In this document: positions 44,570 through 54,390 of the stretch, in pieces
Position numbering within the stretch: the stretch's first letter is position 1
How the letters are laid out: every line of letters starts with the position of its first letter
Source of the DNA: Brevibacterium antiquum CNRZ 918
GTDB taxonomy: Bacteria > Actinomycetota > Actinomycetes > Actinomycetales > Brevibacteriaceae
Assembly (NCBI RefSeq): GCF_900169145.1
Contig: NZ_FXZD01000002.1
Location: 62,001 to 126,000, forward strand
Direction of reading: 5' to 3'
Length of the DNA: 64,000 nucleotides
Made by a program: the position numbers and the translations under genes
Notes under the pieces: generated by a model
Database searches by the model: none
What the model was told of the DNA's origin: nothing
Seen by the model: the letters and a program-made list of their open reading frames with translations, nothing else

Positions 44570-46932
44570 AACCCATCAGTCATACGCGTTTCCTCCTCGC
44601 CCTGCTGAGCACGGTCCTGCTGCTCGCAGGGTCGGTTTTCGTGTTCCCGCTCATGGGAGCGAGCCCCGCAGCCGCCGCCGGTTCGGCCGCTGCCGATGGC
44701 ACCTCACCGGACGGGAGCACGCCGAGTGAATCCGAGGTCTCCATCACTCTCGACGAGGTGACGCCCTGGGTCGATGAGAAGGGCACACTCACAATGCGCG
44801 GCATGATCACGAACTCCACAGATCAGGTGATCTCGAATCCTGAGCTGAGTCTGGCGATGTCCACGCAGAAGCTCGATTCCGGACGAAAGATCCAGAGCTG
44901 GAAGACCGACCAGTCCCAGAACCGCAGCATCGCCGACCTCGAGAACAACGGTCCCGCCGCCCGTAAAAAGGCCAAGAAAGCCCAGAAGTCAGCACAGGAC
45001 ACAAACGAGAAATCCGACCCGCGGACTGCAGTGGACACCACTTTCGACGATGAGATCGCGGCCGGATCCTCCTCGGAGTTCACGATCTCCGTCCCCGCAG
45101 AACAACTCGGGCTTCGGAAGTCCTCTCCGCTCTCGGCCTGGGGTCCGCGCGGTCTGAGCGTGCAGCTCGGCGATGCCACCGGGCGGCTCGACTCCGAAGT
45201 CGGGTTCTCCACCTGGTACCCGAGCCCGAAGTTCGACAAGACCAAGGTCAGCATCCTCGCCCCCGTGACGCTTCCGGCTCACACCGCTGACGGCATCATC
45301 GACCCCGACGACCTCGACAAGGCGATCGGCAAGGGCGGCTCCCTGACTGCGATCATGAACGTCCTCGACACTCCCGGTGTGGGCATCGCGCTGGACCCCC
45401 GGATCATCGCCTCCTTCGAATCTGCTGTAGCCGAACCATCAGGAGACGATGACGCATCAGAACCTGAGAAGAGTGGAGAACCCTCCCCACAGGACACAGA
45501 AACGGCGGCCAAGGGACCTGATGCCCAGAACATCGATCCCGGCGCAAACTCCAATGACCAAGGTGGCGCCGATGAACTCAGCGCCGACGAGGCGAAGGCC
45601 CAGGAAAAACAGCGCAAGCGCCTCGACACCTGGTATCACGACTTCCTCGACAAGGCGGAGACACACACCGTCATCGCTCTGCCCTATGGCGACCCCGACC
45701 AGGCGTCGCTGCTGGACAGCGACCTGAAGAGTCTGGGCACGTTCGCTCAGAAGCAGAGGAAGATCGTCAAGGATGTCCTACCGAAGGCCAAGACCGACAT
45801 CGCCTGGCCCATCGCCGGCTCCGTGCAGCGCGATCAGCTGGCCGACCTCGCCGAGGCGGGTGACCAGACCGTGATCCTCAGCAATACCCAGCAACCGTCG
45901 CTGGCAGGCATCCACGACAATGCCCATTCGAAGACCCGCATCACGGCGGATGCACAGTCGTCGATCGACACCCTGATCACCGATTCGGCTCTGGCGCAGC
46001 AGAGCGCGGAGATCATCGGTTCCGATCATTCGGCCTCCGGCATCTCAGAATTGGTCGCGACAACTGCCGCGATCCAAGCGGAGACCCCCTACCGGACACG
46101 ACACCTGCTGCTGCCCATGCCACGCACGGCAGCCTCGGCGGACTGGGAGAAGACGGTCAAGGCCATCGCGGATGCCCCCTGGATCGATCCGTCCGGTATC
46201 GATGATCTCCTCGACACCGACCCCGTGCCCCGCGGGCTGCTGCAATCAGGAGCGGACCCGAAGAAGATCGGAGCGAAGGCCATGCAGAGCCTCGCACAGA
46301 CCCGGGCGACGCAGAAGAGGTTCAACAGTGTGTTCTCTGACACGGCGAGTGCGAATACACGGCTGGATCGGGAGCTGCTCAGCTGCACCTCGGTCGCGTG
46401 GGCCCTGGGCGGCAATGCGAAACACTGCGCCGATGGTGCCCAGGCTTCGAGTGAGAAGGTGAGGAACAGCCTCTACCTCGAGAAGGGATCCTCGGTGCTG
46501 CTGGTCACAGGGGAGGAGACGACCATCCCTGTGACGATAGTCAATGATTCACTCGCTGAGGCGACCATGAGCATCCGGATGAAGCCAAAGACCCCCCAGT
46601 TGCGGGCCGAGCCCACGGAGACCGTCGTCGTGCCCGCCCAGGAGACCATGCGCGTCGACGTTCCCGTCGAAGGCCTGGCCAACGCCGACGTGCCGACGAC
46701 CATCGAGATGGTGGCCACCGATGACGTCGTCCTGCCGAAGAACGAGACACTGCTCGTCAGGGTTCGGGCCGACTGGGAGAACATCGGCACGGCCGTAGTC
46801 GGATTGGCATTGGCCGCTGTGTTCGTGATCGGCTTGATCAAGACGATCTCCCGCGGACGCAGGAAGATCCCCGAACAGCAGCTGGCCGATGCGATGGCCC
46901 GTGCGAAGAACGACGAATCGGAAACGAGGTAG
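44566..46932 (+). CDS. Secreted DUF6049-type protein (Rv3909-like)
   Basis: 788 residues. A cleavable signal peptide (basic start, hydrophobic core, Ala-rich site near residue 42) and a single C-terminal TM (about 741-760) with a short basic cytoplasmic tail make it an extracellular anchored protein. A Gln/Asp/Ser/Glu-rich low-complexity segment lies near residues 280-360. Gene order (Nudix, this, murJ) matches Rv3908-Rv3909-Rv3910 in mycobacteria. Function is unestablished; a role in envelope growth is inferred from the neighbourhood. GTG start in a GTGA overlap with the Nudix gene. Confidence 0.8.
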   Translation: MKPISHTRFLLALLSTVLLLAGSVFVFPLMGASPAAAAGSAAADGTSPDGSTPSESEVSITLDEVTPWVDEKGTLTMRGMITNSTDQVISNPELSLAMSTQKLDSGRKIQSWKTDQSQNRSIADLENNGPAARKKAKKAQKSAQDTNEKSDPRTAVDTTFDDEIAAGSSSEFTISVPAEQLGLRKSSPLSAWGPRGLSVQLGDATGRLDSEVGFSTWYPSPKFDKTKVSILAPVTLPAHTADGIIDPDDLDKAIGKGGSLTAIMNVLDTPGVGIALDPRIIASFESAVAEPSGDDDASEPEKSGEPSPQDTETAAKGPDAQNIDPGANSNDQGGADELSADEAKAQEKQRKRLDTWYHDFLDKAETHTVIALPYGDPDQASLLDSDLKSLGTFAQKQRKIVKDVLPKAKTDIAWPIAGSVQRDQLADLAEAGDQTVILSNTQQPSLAGIHDNAHSKTRITADAQSSIDTLITDSALAQQSAEIIGSDHSASGISELVATTAAIQAETPYRTRHLLLPMPRTAASADWEKTVKAIADAPWIDPSGIDDLLDTDPVPRGLLQSGADPKKIGAKAMQSLAQTRATQKRFNSVFSDTASANTRLDRELLSCTSVAWALGGNAKHCADGAQASSEKVRNSLYLEKGSSVLLVTGEETTIPVTIVNDSLAEATMSIRMKPKTPQLRAEPTETVVVPAQETMRVDVPVEGLANADVPTTIEMVATDDVVLPKNETLLVRVRADWENIGTAVVGLALAAVFVIGLIKTISRGRRKIPEQQLADAMARAKNDESETR

Positions 46933-46935
46933 GAC

Positions 46936-48549
46936 TTGTCCAAGCTTTCATCATTGGCCAAATCCTCGGCCATCATGACCGCGGGGACCCTGACCTCGCG
47001 CATATTGGGCTTGGTCAAAGCTTCGCTGCTGGCTACCGCGCTCGGGATAACAGCTGTTCAGGCCGACGCCTTCGACGTCGCCAACAAGGTGCCCAACACC
47101 CTGTATATGCTCCTGGCCGGCGGTGTTGTCAACGCCGTTCTCGTCCCACAGCTTGTGCGGGCCTCGAAGAGGAAGGACGGGGGCCAGGACTACACGAACC
47201 GCCTGCTGACCCTGTCTTTCATGATCCTTGCGGCAGTGAGCATCATTGCGACAGCGGCCGCCCCGTTCCTCGTGTGGCTCTACTCTTCGGGGTGGGGTCC
47301 GGATCAGATGGCGTTGGCCACCTCATTCGCCTTCTGGTGCCTGCCTCAGCTGTTCTTCTACGGCCTCTACACGCTCCTGGGACAGGTGCTCAATTCCAAA
47401 TCCTCCTTCGGTCCGTATATGTGGGCACCGGTGCTCAACAATGTCGTCGCCATCGTGGGGCTCCTTGTCTTCATCATCGTCTTCGGGACGGACAGTGCTT
47501 CCCCTCATGGGTTGAGCACCTGGACTCCATTCAAGATCGCTCTCATGGGCGGCTCGGCCACTCTGGGTGTCGCCGCCCAGGCACTCATCCTGATCTGGCC
47601 CCTGAAGCGCATCGGCTTCAAATACCGGCCGACCTTCGGCTTCCGCGGAGTCGGCCTGGCCACCGCCGGCAAGGTGGCGTTCTGGACCTTCGCCGCCATG
47701 CTCATCGGCCAGATCGGCTTCCTCATCATCTCCCGGGTTGCCGCCGAAGCATCGGTGCCGGGTGCGGGCAACGCCTCGAACGCCGCTTACACCAACGCCT
47801 ATCTCGTGTTCATGCTGCCGCACTCGCTCATCGCGGTGTCGCTGGCCACGGCACTCTTCACCTCGCTGAGCAGGGACGCCGCCAACAATGACACGAAAGC
47901 GGTCGTCAACGACTTCTCCATGGGCGTGCGCATGGTCGGCCTGGTCAATTCCTTTGCCGTGGCGGCGCTCATCGTGCTCGCATCCCCGGTCGCGATGATC
48001 ATCGCCGGCAGCGGTCGGGACCAAGCCATGGCTGTGGGGCTCGTGATCATCACCATGGTGTTCGGTCTCATTCCCTTCAGCGCCAACTACCTGGCACAGA
48101 GGGTCTTCTACGCCTATGAGGATGCGAAGACTCCGTTCCTCATCCAGCTCCCACAGGTGATCTTCCAATCCCTGGCAGTGTTGTCGGCCTCGATCTTCCC
48201 GAAATCGGTGACGGTGGCCATCATCGGCCTGACGATGAGCTTGGGATACCTCTTCGCAATGATCCTGTCGTTCTCGCTCCTGTCGAAGCGCCTGGGCGGG
48301 ATTGACCTCCGCACAATCCTGGCCGCTCATATGAAGTTCTTGGTAGCAGCGTTGTTTGCCGGAATGGCCGGTTATGGACTTCTCTTCTTCTTCCCGGACT
48401 TCGCCCTGGCTGGTCGCTGGCAGGCGTTCGTTTCCGCCGCCGGCGTCGGCACGCTCATGCTCATTGTGTTCCTGGGAGCATGTTTTTTGCTGAAAGTCAG
48501 AGAGTTGCATTCGATTATTGGCGTCGTTGCTGGAAAACTAAGAAAATAG
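46936..48549 (+). CDS. murJ: Lipid II flippase MurJ
   Basis: 537 residues with 14 predicted TM helices. The MviN/MurJ signature region is AIMTAGTLTSRILGLVKASLLATALG near the N-terminus with ADAFDVANKVPNTLYMLLAGG, where the conserved Arg and Asp appear. It exports the peptidoglycan precursor lipid II. TTG start three bases after the previous stop. In mycobacteria the protein continues into a pseudokinase domain; here it stops after the TM part and the pseudokinase is a separate gene 25 bases on. Confidence 0.92.
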   Translation: MSKLSSLAKSSAIMTAGTLTSRILGLVKASLLATALGITAVQADAFDVANKVPNTLYMLLAGGVVNAVLVPQLVRASKRKDGGQDYTNRLLTLSFMILAAVSIIATAAAPFLVWLYSSGWGPDQMALATSFAFWCLPQLFFYGLYTLLGQVLNSKSSFGPYMWAPVLNNVVAIVGLLVFIIVFGTDSASPHGLSTWTPFKIALMGGSATLGVAAQALILIWPLKRIGFKYRPTFGFRGVGLATAGKVAFWTFAAMLIGQIGFLIISRVAAEASVPGAGNASNAAYTNAYLVFMLPHSLIAVSLATALFTSLSRDAANNDTKAVVNDFSMGVRMVGLVNSFAVAALIVLASPVAMIIAGSGRDQAMAVGLVIITMVFGLIPFSANYLAQRVFYAYEDAKTPFLIQLPQVIFQSLAVLSASIFPKSVTVAIIGLTMSLGYLFAMILSFSLLSKRLGGIDLRTILAAHMKFLVAALFAGMAGYGLLFFFPDFALAGRWQAFVSAAGVGTLMLIVFLGACFLLKVRELHSIIGVVAGKLRK

Positions 48550-48574
48550 CCTGCGTATTGAATCCCCTCTGGAG

Positions 48575-50944
48575 GTGGTCACCCTGATCGATATCGAATC
48601 CGGCATGGTTGTTGCCGGTCGTTACGTCGTATCAACGGTCGACCGTCGGTGGCTCGAGGACAATCCGCAGGCTGGTGCTGTGTGCACGGCCCTCGATGCC
48701 ATTCTCGATGAACCCGTACTCATCCACGTCGCCGATGCCGATGGTTCCACGGATGTGCTCGAAGCAGCACGACGGGTCTCCATCCTCGGCGATCATCGTA
48801 TTGCCCCGACCTTGGATGTCGGTCATTCGAACGGACTCGACTATGTCGTGTCCAAACGCATTGCCGTCACGTCACTGGGCGAGATCCTGCCCAAGTCACC
48901 CCTGCCCATCGATGCCGCCCGCGCTCTCATCGGCGAAATCGGAACAGTTCTCGTCACAGCTGCCCGACGCGGCCTGTTCCACATGTTCCTGCGTCCGAAT
49001 ACGGTGGGGATCACGACCAAGGGCTCTGTCCTGGTCTCCGGCATCGGCATCGATGCCGCTCTGGCCTTGGGCACAGGAGTGATCCAGCCCGAGGACTACA
49101 CACCGACGCAGGCATCTCGAGCGGATGCTCTGGGCCTCATCCGGCTGTACTATGCCGCGATCACCGGCTATTGGCCCGCTGCAGAGGCATTCAACGGGAT
49201 ACCGGCAGCAGGTCGTGAGAATTCCCGCATCGCGAGGGCCAAGTCCCTCAATCCTGAGATCTCCAATGAACTCGATGACTTCGTCAGCGGCATCCTCACC
49301 GGATCCGATCCGGGCCCGGGTTCCGTGGCCGAGGTGCTGGGCTACCTGGACGAGTGGGATGCGGAGCTGCTGCGTTACGTCAACCGTGCTCCGGTGCTCG
49401 ACAACGACAGTGTATTCAACCAGTCGCCGCGCAGCTTCGACGAGGCGACGAGCCTGCCCACGTCACGATCGACGTCGCTGGGTTCGTCCACTGCGAACAC
49501 AGCCAGCGATGACCAGGTCAAGGCAGCTCTGGTTCGCATCGGCATCACCCGTCCGGGAACTCGCGGACTGGCTGTGGGAGTCGTCGGCAAGACGACGGGA
49601 CAGTATGCGGACCGTATGCAGATGCGCGAGGCCTCGAGCTTTCCGATCGGCAAGGATCAGCTCGACAATGCCGCCCAGGACTGGGAGGAGTGGGAGCCTG
49701 AACAGACCTATTCGCAGTACTCCGCATACGCCGACCATGAGTACGACGAGAATCTGACGTCTCCGATCATGAATCGTGACGCGCAGGACTCGGATCCCGA
49801 CACCCAGGCTATCGAGATCGTCTCCGAGGACAGCATTGACGAGACCGAGGACGACAATGACACCCGCGTCATCATGGATGATGAGGATGACGGGTCGTGG
49901 TTCCTCGGTGGAATGTTCGAGACCAATGAGCAGCAGCGCGAGCATCAGCTGCGCGAATACGAACGCGAACGCCGTATTGCCCGGGCCAAGGAAGACGAAG
50001 CACGTCGGCGCCTCGCCGCGCTCGAGACAGCCTCGACGTCCAAGCGACAAGAGGCGAACGCCGCCACGCCACCCAAACAGGTGCGCAGGCTCTCGCCCAC
50101 TTCCGTCGATGAGTCATACACCGATTCGTCTCGTTCAACTGCGCCCGTTCCTGCAGTCTCGCCCGAGCAGAAATCGGACGACACCTCTGGAGCTGGAGCG
50201 GCAGCCGGAACTGCCGGTATCGCGGGCGCGGCTGCTGTCGGGGCGGCTGGAGCAACGACTGACGGTTCGGTTACTGGTTCATCCGGCGGTGCGTCCGCCG
50301 GGGGATCTGCGAACAAAGGCGACGATTCGGATGACGACTCGTCGAATTCGCGCAAGCCGTTTGCCTGGCTGGTCCTTGCGCTGGTGGTCATCGCGGCCAT
50401 CGTGATCTCGATCGCGGTCTTCAACTTCACATCCGGCGACGACGAGTCCGGACCGGTCGCCGAGACCTCGGCTCCGGCAAAGACCGATGACGGCAAGGAC
50501 AAGAAGACAGAGAAGCCCAAGGCAGATCCGCCGAAGATCGACACAGTCTCGGTATTGGATCCCGAAGGCGACTATAAGGAGAACAACGACAAGGCTGAAG
50601 ACGTCATCCCCAATACGGAGGGGTCATGGCAGACCGACCGCTACAATTCGGCAGCGTTCGGCAACCTGAAGTCCGGTGTCGGACTGCTGTTCGAACTCGA
50701 AGACACCACAATCGTGAAAGAGGTCGAAGTCAAGTCCTCAAACTCGGGCGGATCCTTCGAAATTCGCGACGGCTCCGACCCCGAAGATTCCAAGAAGGTG
50801 GGCGAAGGAGAATTCGACTCGGACGGCGTCACGATCAAGCTTGATGATGACGTCAAGACAGACACCCTGATTCTCTGGGTAACCGAGCTTCCCCAAGGCG
50901 AAGGCGGCTTCCGTGCCGTCATCAACACCGTCAACTTCAAGTAG
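48575..50944 (+). CDS. Membrane pseudokinase, MviN-associated type
   Basis: 789 residues at most. Residues ~10-275 have a Ser/Thr-kinase-like layout (GMVVAGRYVVSTV opening, late GLIRLYYAAITGYWPA) but the ATP-binding Lys and catalytic HRD/DFG motifs are absent, so it should be inactive as a kinase. Then comes a long acidic, Glu/Asp-rich and Arg-rich linker, a single TM (about 594-616), and an extracellular beta domain like those at the C-terminus of mycobacterial MviN. Start is unsure: GTG 48575 lies in the GGAGG ribosome site, CTG 48584 has ideal spacing, ATG 48605 is the first Met. Confidence 0.75.
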   Translation: MVTLIDIESGMVVAGRYVVSTVDRRWLEDNPQAGAVCTALDAILDEPVLIHVADADGSTDVLEAARRVSILGDHRIAPTLDVGHSNGLDYVVSKRIAVTSLGEILPKSPLPIDAARALIGEIGTVLVTAARRGLFHMFLRPNTVGITTKGSVLVSGIGIDAALALGTGVIQPEDYTPTQASRADALGLIRLYYAAITGYWPAAEAFNGIPAAGRENSRIARAKSLNPEISNELDDFVSGILTGSDPGPGSVAEVLGYLDEWDAELLRYVNRAPVLDNDSVFNQSPRSFDEATSLPTSRSTSLGSSTANTASDDQVKAALVRIGITRPGTRGLAVGVVGKTTGQYADRMQMREASSFPIGKDQLDNAAQDWEEWEPEQTYSQYSAYADHEYDENLTSPIMNRDAQDSDPDTQAIEIVSEDSIDETEDDNDTRVIMDDEDDGSWFLGGMFETNEQQREHQLREYERERRIARAKEDEARRRLAALETASTSKRQEANAATPPKQVRRLSPTSVDESYTDSSRSTAPVPAVSPEQKSDDTSGAGAAAGTAGIAGAAAVGAAGATTDGSVTGSSGGASAGGSANKGDDSDDDSSNSRKPFAWLVLALVVIAAIVISIAVFNFTSGDDESGPVAETSAPAKTDDGKDKKTEKPKADPPKIDTVSVLDPEGDYKENNDKAEDVIPNTEGSWQTDRYNSAAFGNLKSGVGLLFELEDTTIVKEVEVKSSNSGGSFEIRDGSDPEDSKKVGEGEFDSDGVTIKLDDDVKTDTLILWVTELPQGEGGFRAVINTVNFK

Positions 50945-51154
50945 AAACCCGATCCAGACGCATGTTCCTCGATTGCCCGGGGCAGACATCAGTGTGAGAG
51001 GCAGACACCGGGTGCGGGCAGATGCGACGAACTTCGCCTGAGACCAGATGCGGAATAGTCGCAAGCGCCGTACCGTTGTGCGTACGATAGGCAATCTGTG
51101 CCGCCATGGAGCGGGACACGAAGAACTCAGCGAGCAGGAACAGGGAATTTTCAC

Positions 51155-52150
51155 ATGACTGATACACAACTGGTGATCATCGGGTCGGGGCCGGCCGGAT
51201 ACACCGCAGCCGTTTATGCGGCTCGTGCGAACCTTTCGCCCGTGGTCATTGCAGGTTCTGTGACAGCAGGTGGTGAACTCATGAACACCACCGACGTTGA
51301 AAATTACCCCGGATTCCCCGCCGGCGTGCAGGGTCCAGAACTCATGGAGAGCATGCGCGAGCAGGCTGAGAAGTTCGGCGCCGAGGTGATCTACGATGAC
51401 GTCGCGACCCTCAGGCTGGAGCCCGGCGCACATCAGATCGAAACAGCGTTGGGCGCCAAATACACGGCTCAGGCCGTCATCCTCGCGACAGGATCGGCCT
51501 ACCGCGAACTCAACCTGCCCAATGAGAAAAGACTGTCCGGCCATGGTGTCAGCTGGTGTGCCACCTGCGACGGGTTCTTCTTCCGAAACCAGCACATCGC
51601 CGTTGTCGGCGGCGGCGACTCTGCTCTCGAAGAGGCGACATTCCTCACCCGTTTCGCCTCCAAAGTGACTCTCATCCACCGTCGTCAGGACCTTCGGGCT
51701 TCGCAGGCTATGCAAGATCGGGCAGCAGCCGATGAAAAGCTCGAATACCTCCTTGACAGCGAGGTCGCAGAAATTCAGGGCGAGGATTCGCTGACCGGGC
51801 TCACTGTCCGCAACACCGTGACAGGTGAGACGTCCGAGTTGCCGGTCACTGGCTTGTTCGTGGCCATCGGCTCGGATCCGCGCACCAGTCTCTTCGGCGA
51901 CCAGCTCTCGCTGCGCGCCGACGGCTATCTCAATGTCGAAGGGCGGACCTCCAAGACCGCGGTCGAGGGCGTCTTCGCTGCGGGCGACGTCATCGATTCT
52001 GTCTACAGGCAGGCCATCACGGCTGCAGGATCAGGCTGCTCGGCAGCCCTCGACGCGGAGCACTACCTTGGAGACCTGGAAGCTGTGACAAAACAGGCCG
52101 AGGCCGTCACGGCTCACGCTTCACAGGCCACAGCACCGATCGGCTCCTGA
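51155..52150 (+). CDS. trxB: Thioredoxin reductase
   Basis: 331 residues. FAD motif IIGSGPAGYTAAVYAARA, redox-active WCATCDGFFF (CxxC), NADPH motif VVGGGDSALEEA, and late VAAGDVIDSVYRQAITAAGSGC with the usual FAD tail. Reduces thioredoxin with NADPH. ATG 51155 follows CAGGGA; an upstream in-frame ATG at 51098 is rejected. A 140-bp gap precedes trxA, but they are probably functionally and transcriptionally linked. Confidence 0.97.
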   Translation: MTDTQLVIIGSGPAGYTAAVYAARANLSPVVIAGSVTAGGELMNTTDVENYPGFPAGVQGPELMESMREQAEKFGAEVIYDDVATLRLEPGAHQIETALGAKYTAQAVILATGSAYRELNLPNEKRLSGHGVSWCATCDGFFFRNQHIAVVGGGDSALEEATFLTRFASKVTLIHRRQDLRASQAMQDRAAADEKLEYLLDSEVAEIQGEDSLTGLTVRNTVTGETSELPVTGLFVAIGSDPRTSLFGDQLSLRADGYLNVEGRTSKTAVEGVFAAGDVIDSVYRQAITAAGSGCSAALDAEHYLGDLEAVTKQAEAVTAHASQATAPIGS

Positions 52151-52290
52151 CAGATATCTGTCGGACGAAGTCAACGCCCACCACACACCGACTGCGCTTG
52201 ACCGGACGAAGACCGACTGGCCATGTTGGGGAATGAAACCTGCGCAACGACTGTTTCCGCTAGAGAACATTGTTACGAGAAAGGCTGCTC

Positions 52291-52608
52291 ATGTCGACAG
52301 AAGTCACTGATGCCACGTTCGAAGAAACCGTTTTGAAATCCGACAAGCCAGTGCTCGTCGATTTCTGGGCACCCTGGTGCGGCCCTTGCCGCATGGTCAG
52401 CCCGATTGTGGACCAGATCGCGGAAGAGAACACCGAGACGCTCAACGTCGTCAAGGTCAACACTGACGAGAACCTCGAGACGGCGAGCAAGTATGGAATC
52501 ACCTCGATTCCTGCGCTCTACGTCTTCAAGGATGGTGAGGTAGCCAAGACCATCATCGGTGCACGGCCCAAACCGGCGCTTGAGGATGAGCTCTCCGACT
52601 TCATCTGA
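52291..52608 (+). CDS. trxA: Thioredoxin
   Basis: 105 residues, standard length. Active site WAPWCGPCRM (about residue 32), conserved TSIPALYVF. ATG 52291; GAGAAAGG precedes it. Pairs with the thioredoxin reductase upstream; followed by a strong terminator. Confidence 0.97.
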   Translation: MSTEVTDATFEETVLKSDKPVLVDFWAPWCGPCRMVSPIVDQIAEENTETLNVVKVNTDENLETASKYGITSIPALYVFKDGEVAKTIIGARPKPALEDELSDFI

Positions 52609-52616
52609 TCATGTTC

Positions 52617-52650
52617 TAAGGCGCCTGTTGTACGATCAACAGGCGCCTTA
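52617..52650 (+). terminator. Terminator after trxA
   Basis: TAAGGCGCCTGTTG (52617-52630), loop TACGAT, CAACAGGCGCCTTA (52637-52650): a perfect 14-bp stem beginning eight bases after the stop codon. Confidence 0.9.
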
Positions 52651-52705
52651 GGTCTATCCAGATGGCAGACAGGAACACGTTCAGAACCTCGCACAGCAGA
52701 TTGGC

Positions 52706-53848
52706 ATGGCATTGACTCACAACCCACACCCGCAGTTTTCCCGCGGGGACAGCTCTGAGGTGTTGCCCAATATCAAATCTCAGATGGCTCGCCTGGGACT
52801 CAATGTCGGTCAGGCCGAATCTGTCGAATTCGACCGGGCCTTCGAACTCGGAGTCCGGCAATTCCAACAGGTGCGAGGGATCCTCTGTGACGGTGTGATG
52901 GGCACAGAGACCTTTTCGGAGCTCGAACGGGCTCGATATCAGCTAGGAGACAGAGTCCTCCGCTATGACCCCGTCAGAGTCCTTACGGGCGATGATGTAC
53001 TCAGACTGCAGCGAACCCTCGCCGGCCTCGGGTTCTACGCGGGCCGCATGGACGCCGAGTATTCGGCAGTCACCGATGCAGCAGTCAAGGAGCTGCAGAT
53101 GAGTCTCGGGACCAAGGCCGACGGTGTAGCCGGACCGCAGACACTGCGAGGACTCGACGCGATCGATCGCAAACAGGACACCGGCAATCTCTTCGCTCTC
53201 GAAGAGCGAGCGCGCGTTGCAGCATCCGGTACGTCACTCGCGGGTCGCACATTTGTCATCGAGGCAGCAACTACAGTTGTAGATTTTGAGACTCTGCCGA
53301 TGACGCCAGCCCAATCTGAGACCGAACGACGCATCACTACGGATATTGCAAGCCGACTTGCCGGCCGCCTGGAAGCGGTCGGTGCGGGCGCAATCGTTCT
53401 GACAGGGGATGCCGTCGAAGTCAACAAAGCCGACCAGCTGGGTGCTTCTGCCGTGATTACCGTCACTGCCGACATCAACAAGGCCAAAGACGCAAACGGG
53501 ATCGCAACCTTCTTCTTCGGACACGAGACTCACTCCGATATCAACTCACCGACCGGTGCACGTCTAGCTGAACTCATTCAAAGTGAGCTCGCGGCGCGGA
53601 CAGGAATGAGGGACTGCAGGAGTCACGCACGCACCTGGTCTTCATTGAAACGTCTCCGCACCCCAAAGGTGCATGTAGTGGCCGGCTACCTGACAAATAC
53701 AGATGACCTCGATAATCTCGAGGACGCTAACGTGCGAGATGCGATTGCTGATGGAATAGCGGCCGGCCTGCAGAGACTGTACGTTCGCGAAGACTCAGAC
53801 CCCGAAACCGGAACTCTCAGTCTCGCTGAAATCAAAGCGTACAGCTAG
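52706..53848 (+). CDS. Amidase_3-like protein with lost zinc site (CwlM position)
   Basis: 380 residues. Two peptidoglycan-binding-like domains (about 15-75 and 90-155, the second with LQRTLAGLGFYAGRMDAEYS) precede an N-acetylmuramoyl-L-alanine-amidase-like domain (about 181-376). No signal peptide is visible. In the amidase part the first zinc His normally in DPGHGG is replaced (FVIEAATT), the second His normally in SIHAN reads TVTAD, and the catalytic Glu of VEIGF reads VAGY; only one Glu ligand may remain. It occupies the CwlM position next to trxB-trxA, where the mycobacterial protein regulates MurA. Regulatory rather than hydrolytic function is inferred. Confidence 0.72.
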   Translation: MALTHNPHPQFSRGDSSEVLPNIKSQMARLGLNVGQAESVEFDRAFELGVRQFQQVRGILCDGVMGTETFSELERARYQLGDRVLRYDPVRVLTGDDVLRLQRTLAGLGFYAGRMDAEYSAVTDAAVKELQMSLGTKADGVAGPQTLRGLDAIDRKQDTGNLFALEERARVAASGTSLAGRTFVIEAATTVVDFETLPMTPAQSETERRITTDIASRLAGRLEAVGAGAIVLTGDAVEVNKADQLGASAVITVTADINKAKDANGIATFFFGHETHSDINSPTGARLAELIQSELAARTGMRDCRSHARTWSSLKRLRTPKVHVVAGYLTNTDDLDNLEDANVRDAIADGIAAGLQRLYVREDSDPETGTLSLAEIKAYS

Positions 53849-53863
53849 GAACACAGGACCGTC

Positions 53864-53879
53864 TGCTTCACGTGAAACG
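53864..53879. promoter_or_regulatory. parS-like site 1
   Basis: TGCTTCACGTGAAACG, 14 of 16 bases match TGTTTCACGTGAAACA. Starts 16 bases after the amidase-like gene. Confidence 0.75.
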
Positions 53880-54374
53880 CGTGTGCAGTTACGACCGGCA
53901 CGACATTCCGCTCCCGCAATCCGGAAGCCGGAGGCAGCGGTAGAGACCACACCGTTGTCCAAGCGACCTTGCTCGCCTGTGCAACCACCACCCGCTGGCT
54001 TCTGCCAGCAACTTATCTCTGTGGCGTCTCCGCCCAAACAGCGCGCTGCACTGGAACCCGTCCGCATACGCAGCAGCGCGACGCCGTACACAGTTCTAAT
54101 CGCGCTCGGTGCTCCACACCCGTCCACCGTCAGACACTGATGCAGACAATCAGACGCAGGTGATCCAACCGAAGTCCAAGAACCAACCGTCCAACGGACA
54201 TCAGTGTGCAACAGACAAGGTACAGCCGCGAAGCGGTGACGTCGGCACCCACCAACGACTATCCGGTGCGCGACCCCACAAAGCTGTGCCCGGTGCATAT
54301 AAAATGTCAATTCCATCGAAAACACCGTGGCAGAAGATCATGTCGGTGCTCACTCTTGGTTGAATTGCACTATC

Positions 54375-54390
54375 TGTTTCACGTGAAACA
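54375..54390. promoter_or_regulatory. parS site 2 (perfect)
   Basis: TGTTTCACGTGAAACA, identical to the bacterial parS consensus over all 16 bases. Confidence 0.93.

Noticed and set aside
53795..54325. A 176-residue minus-strand frame in the parS block
   Set aside because: Cys/Arg/Gly-rich with no domain pattern, overlaps the end of the amidase-like gene and covers parS sites.
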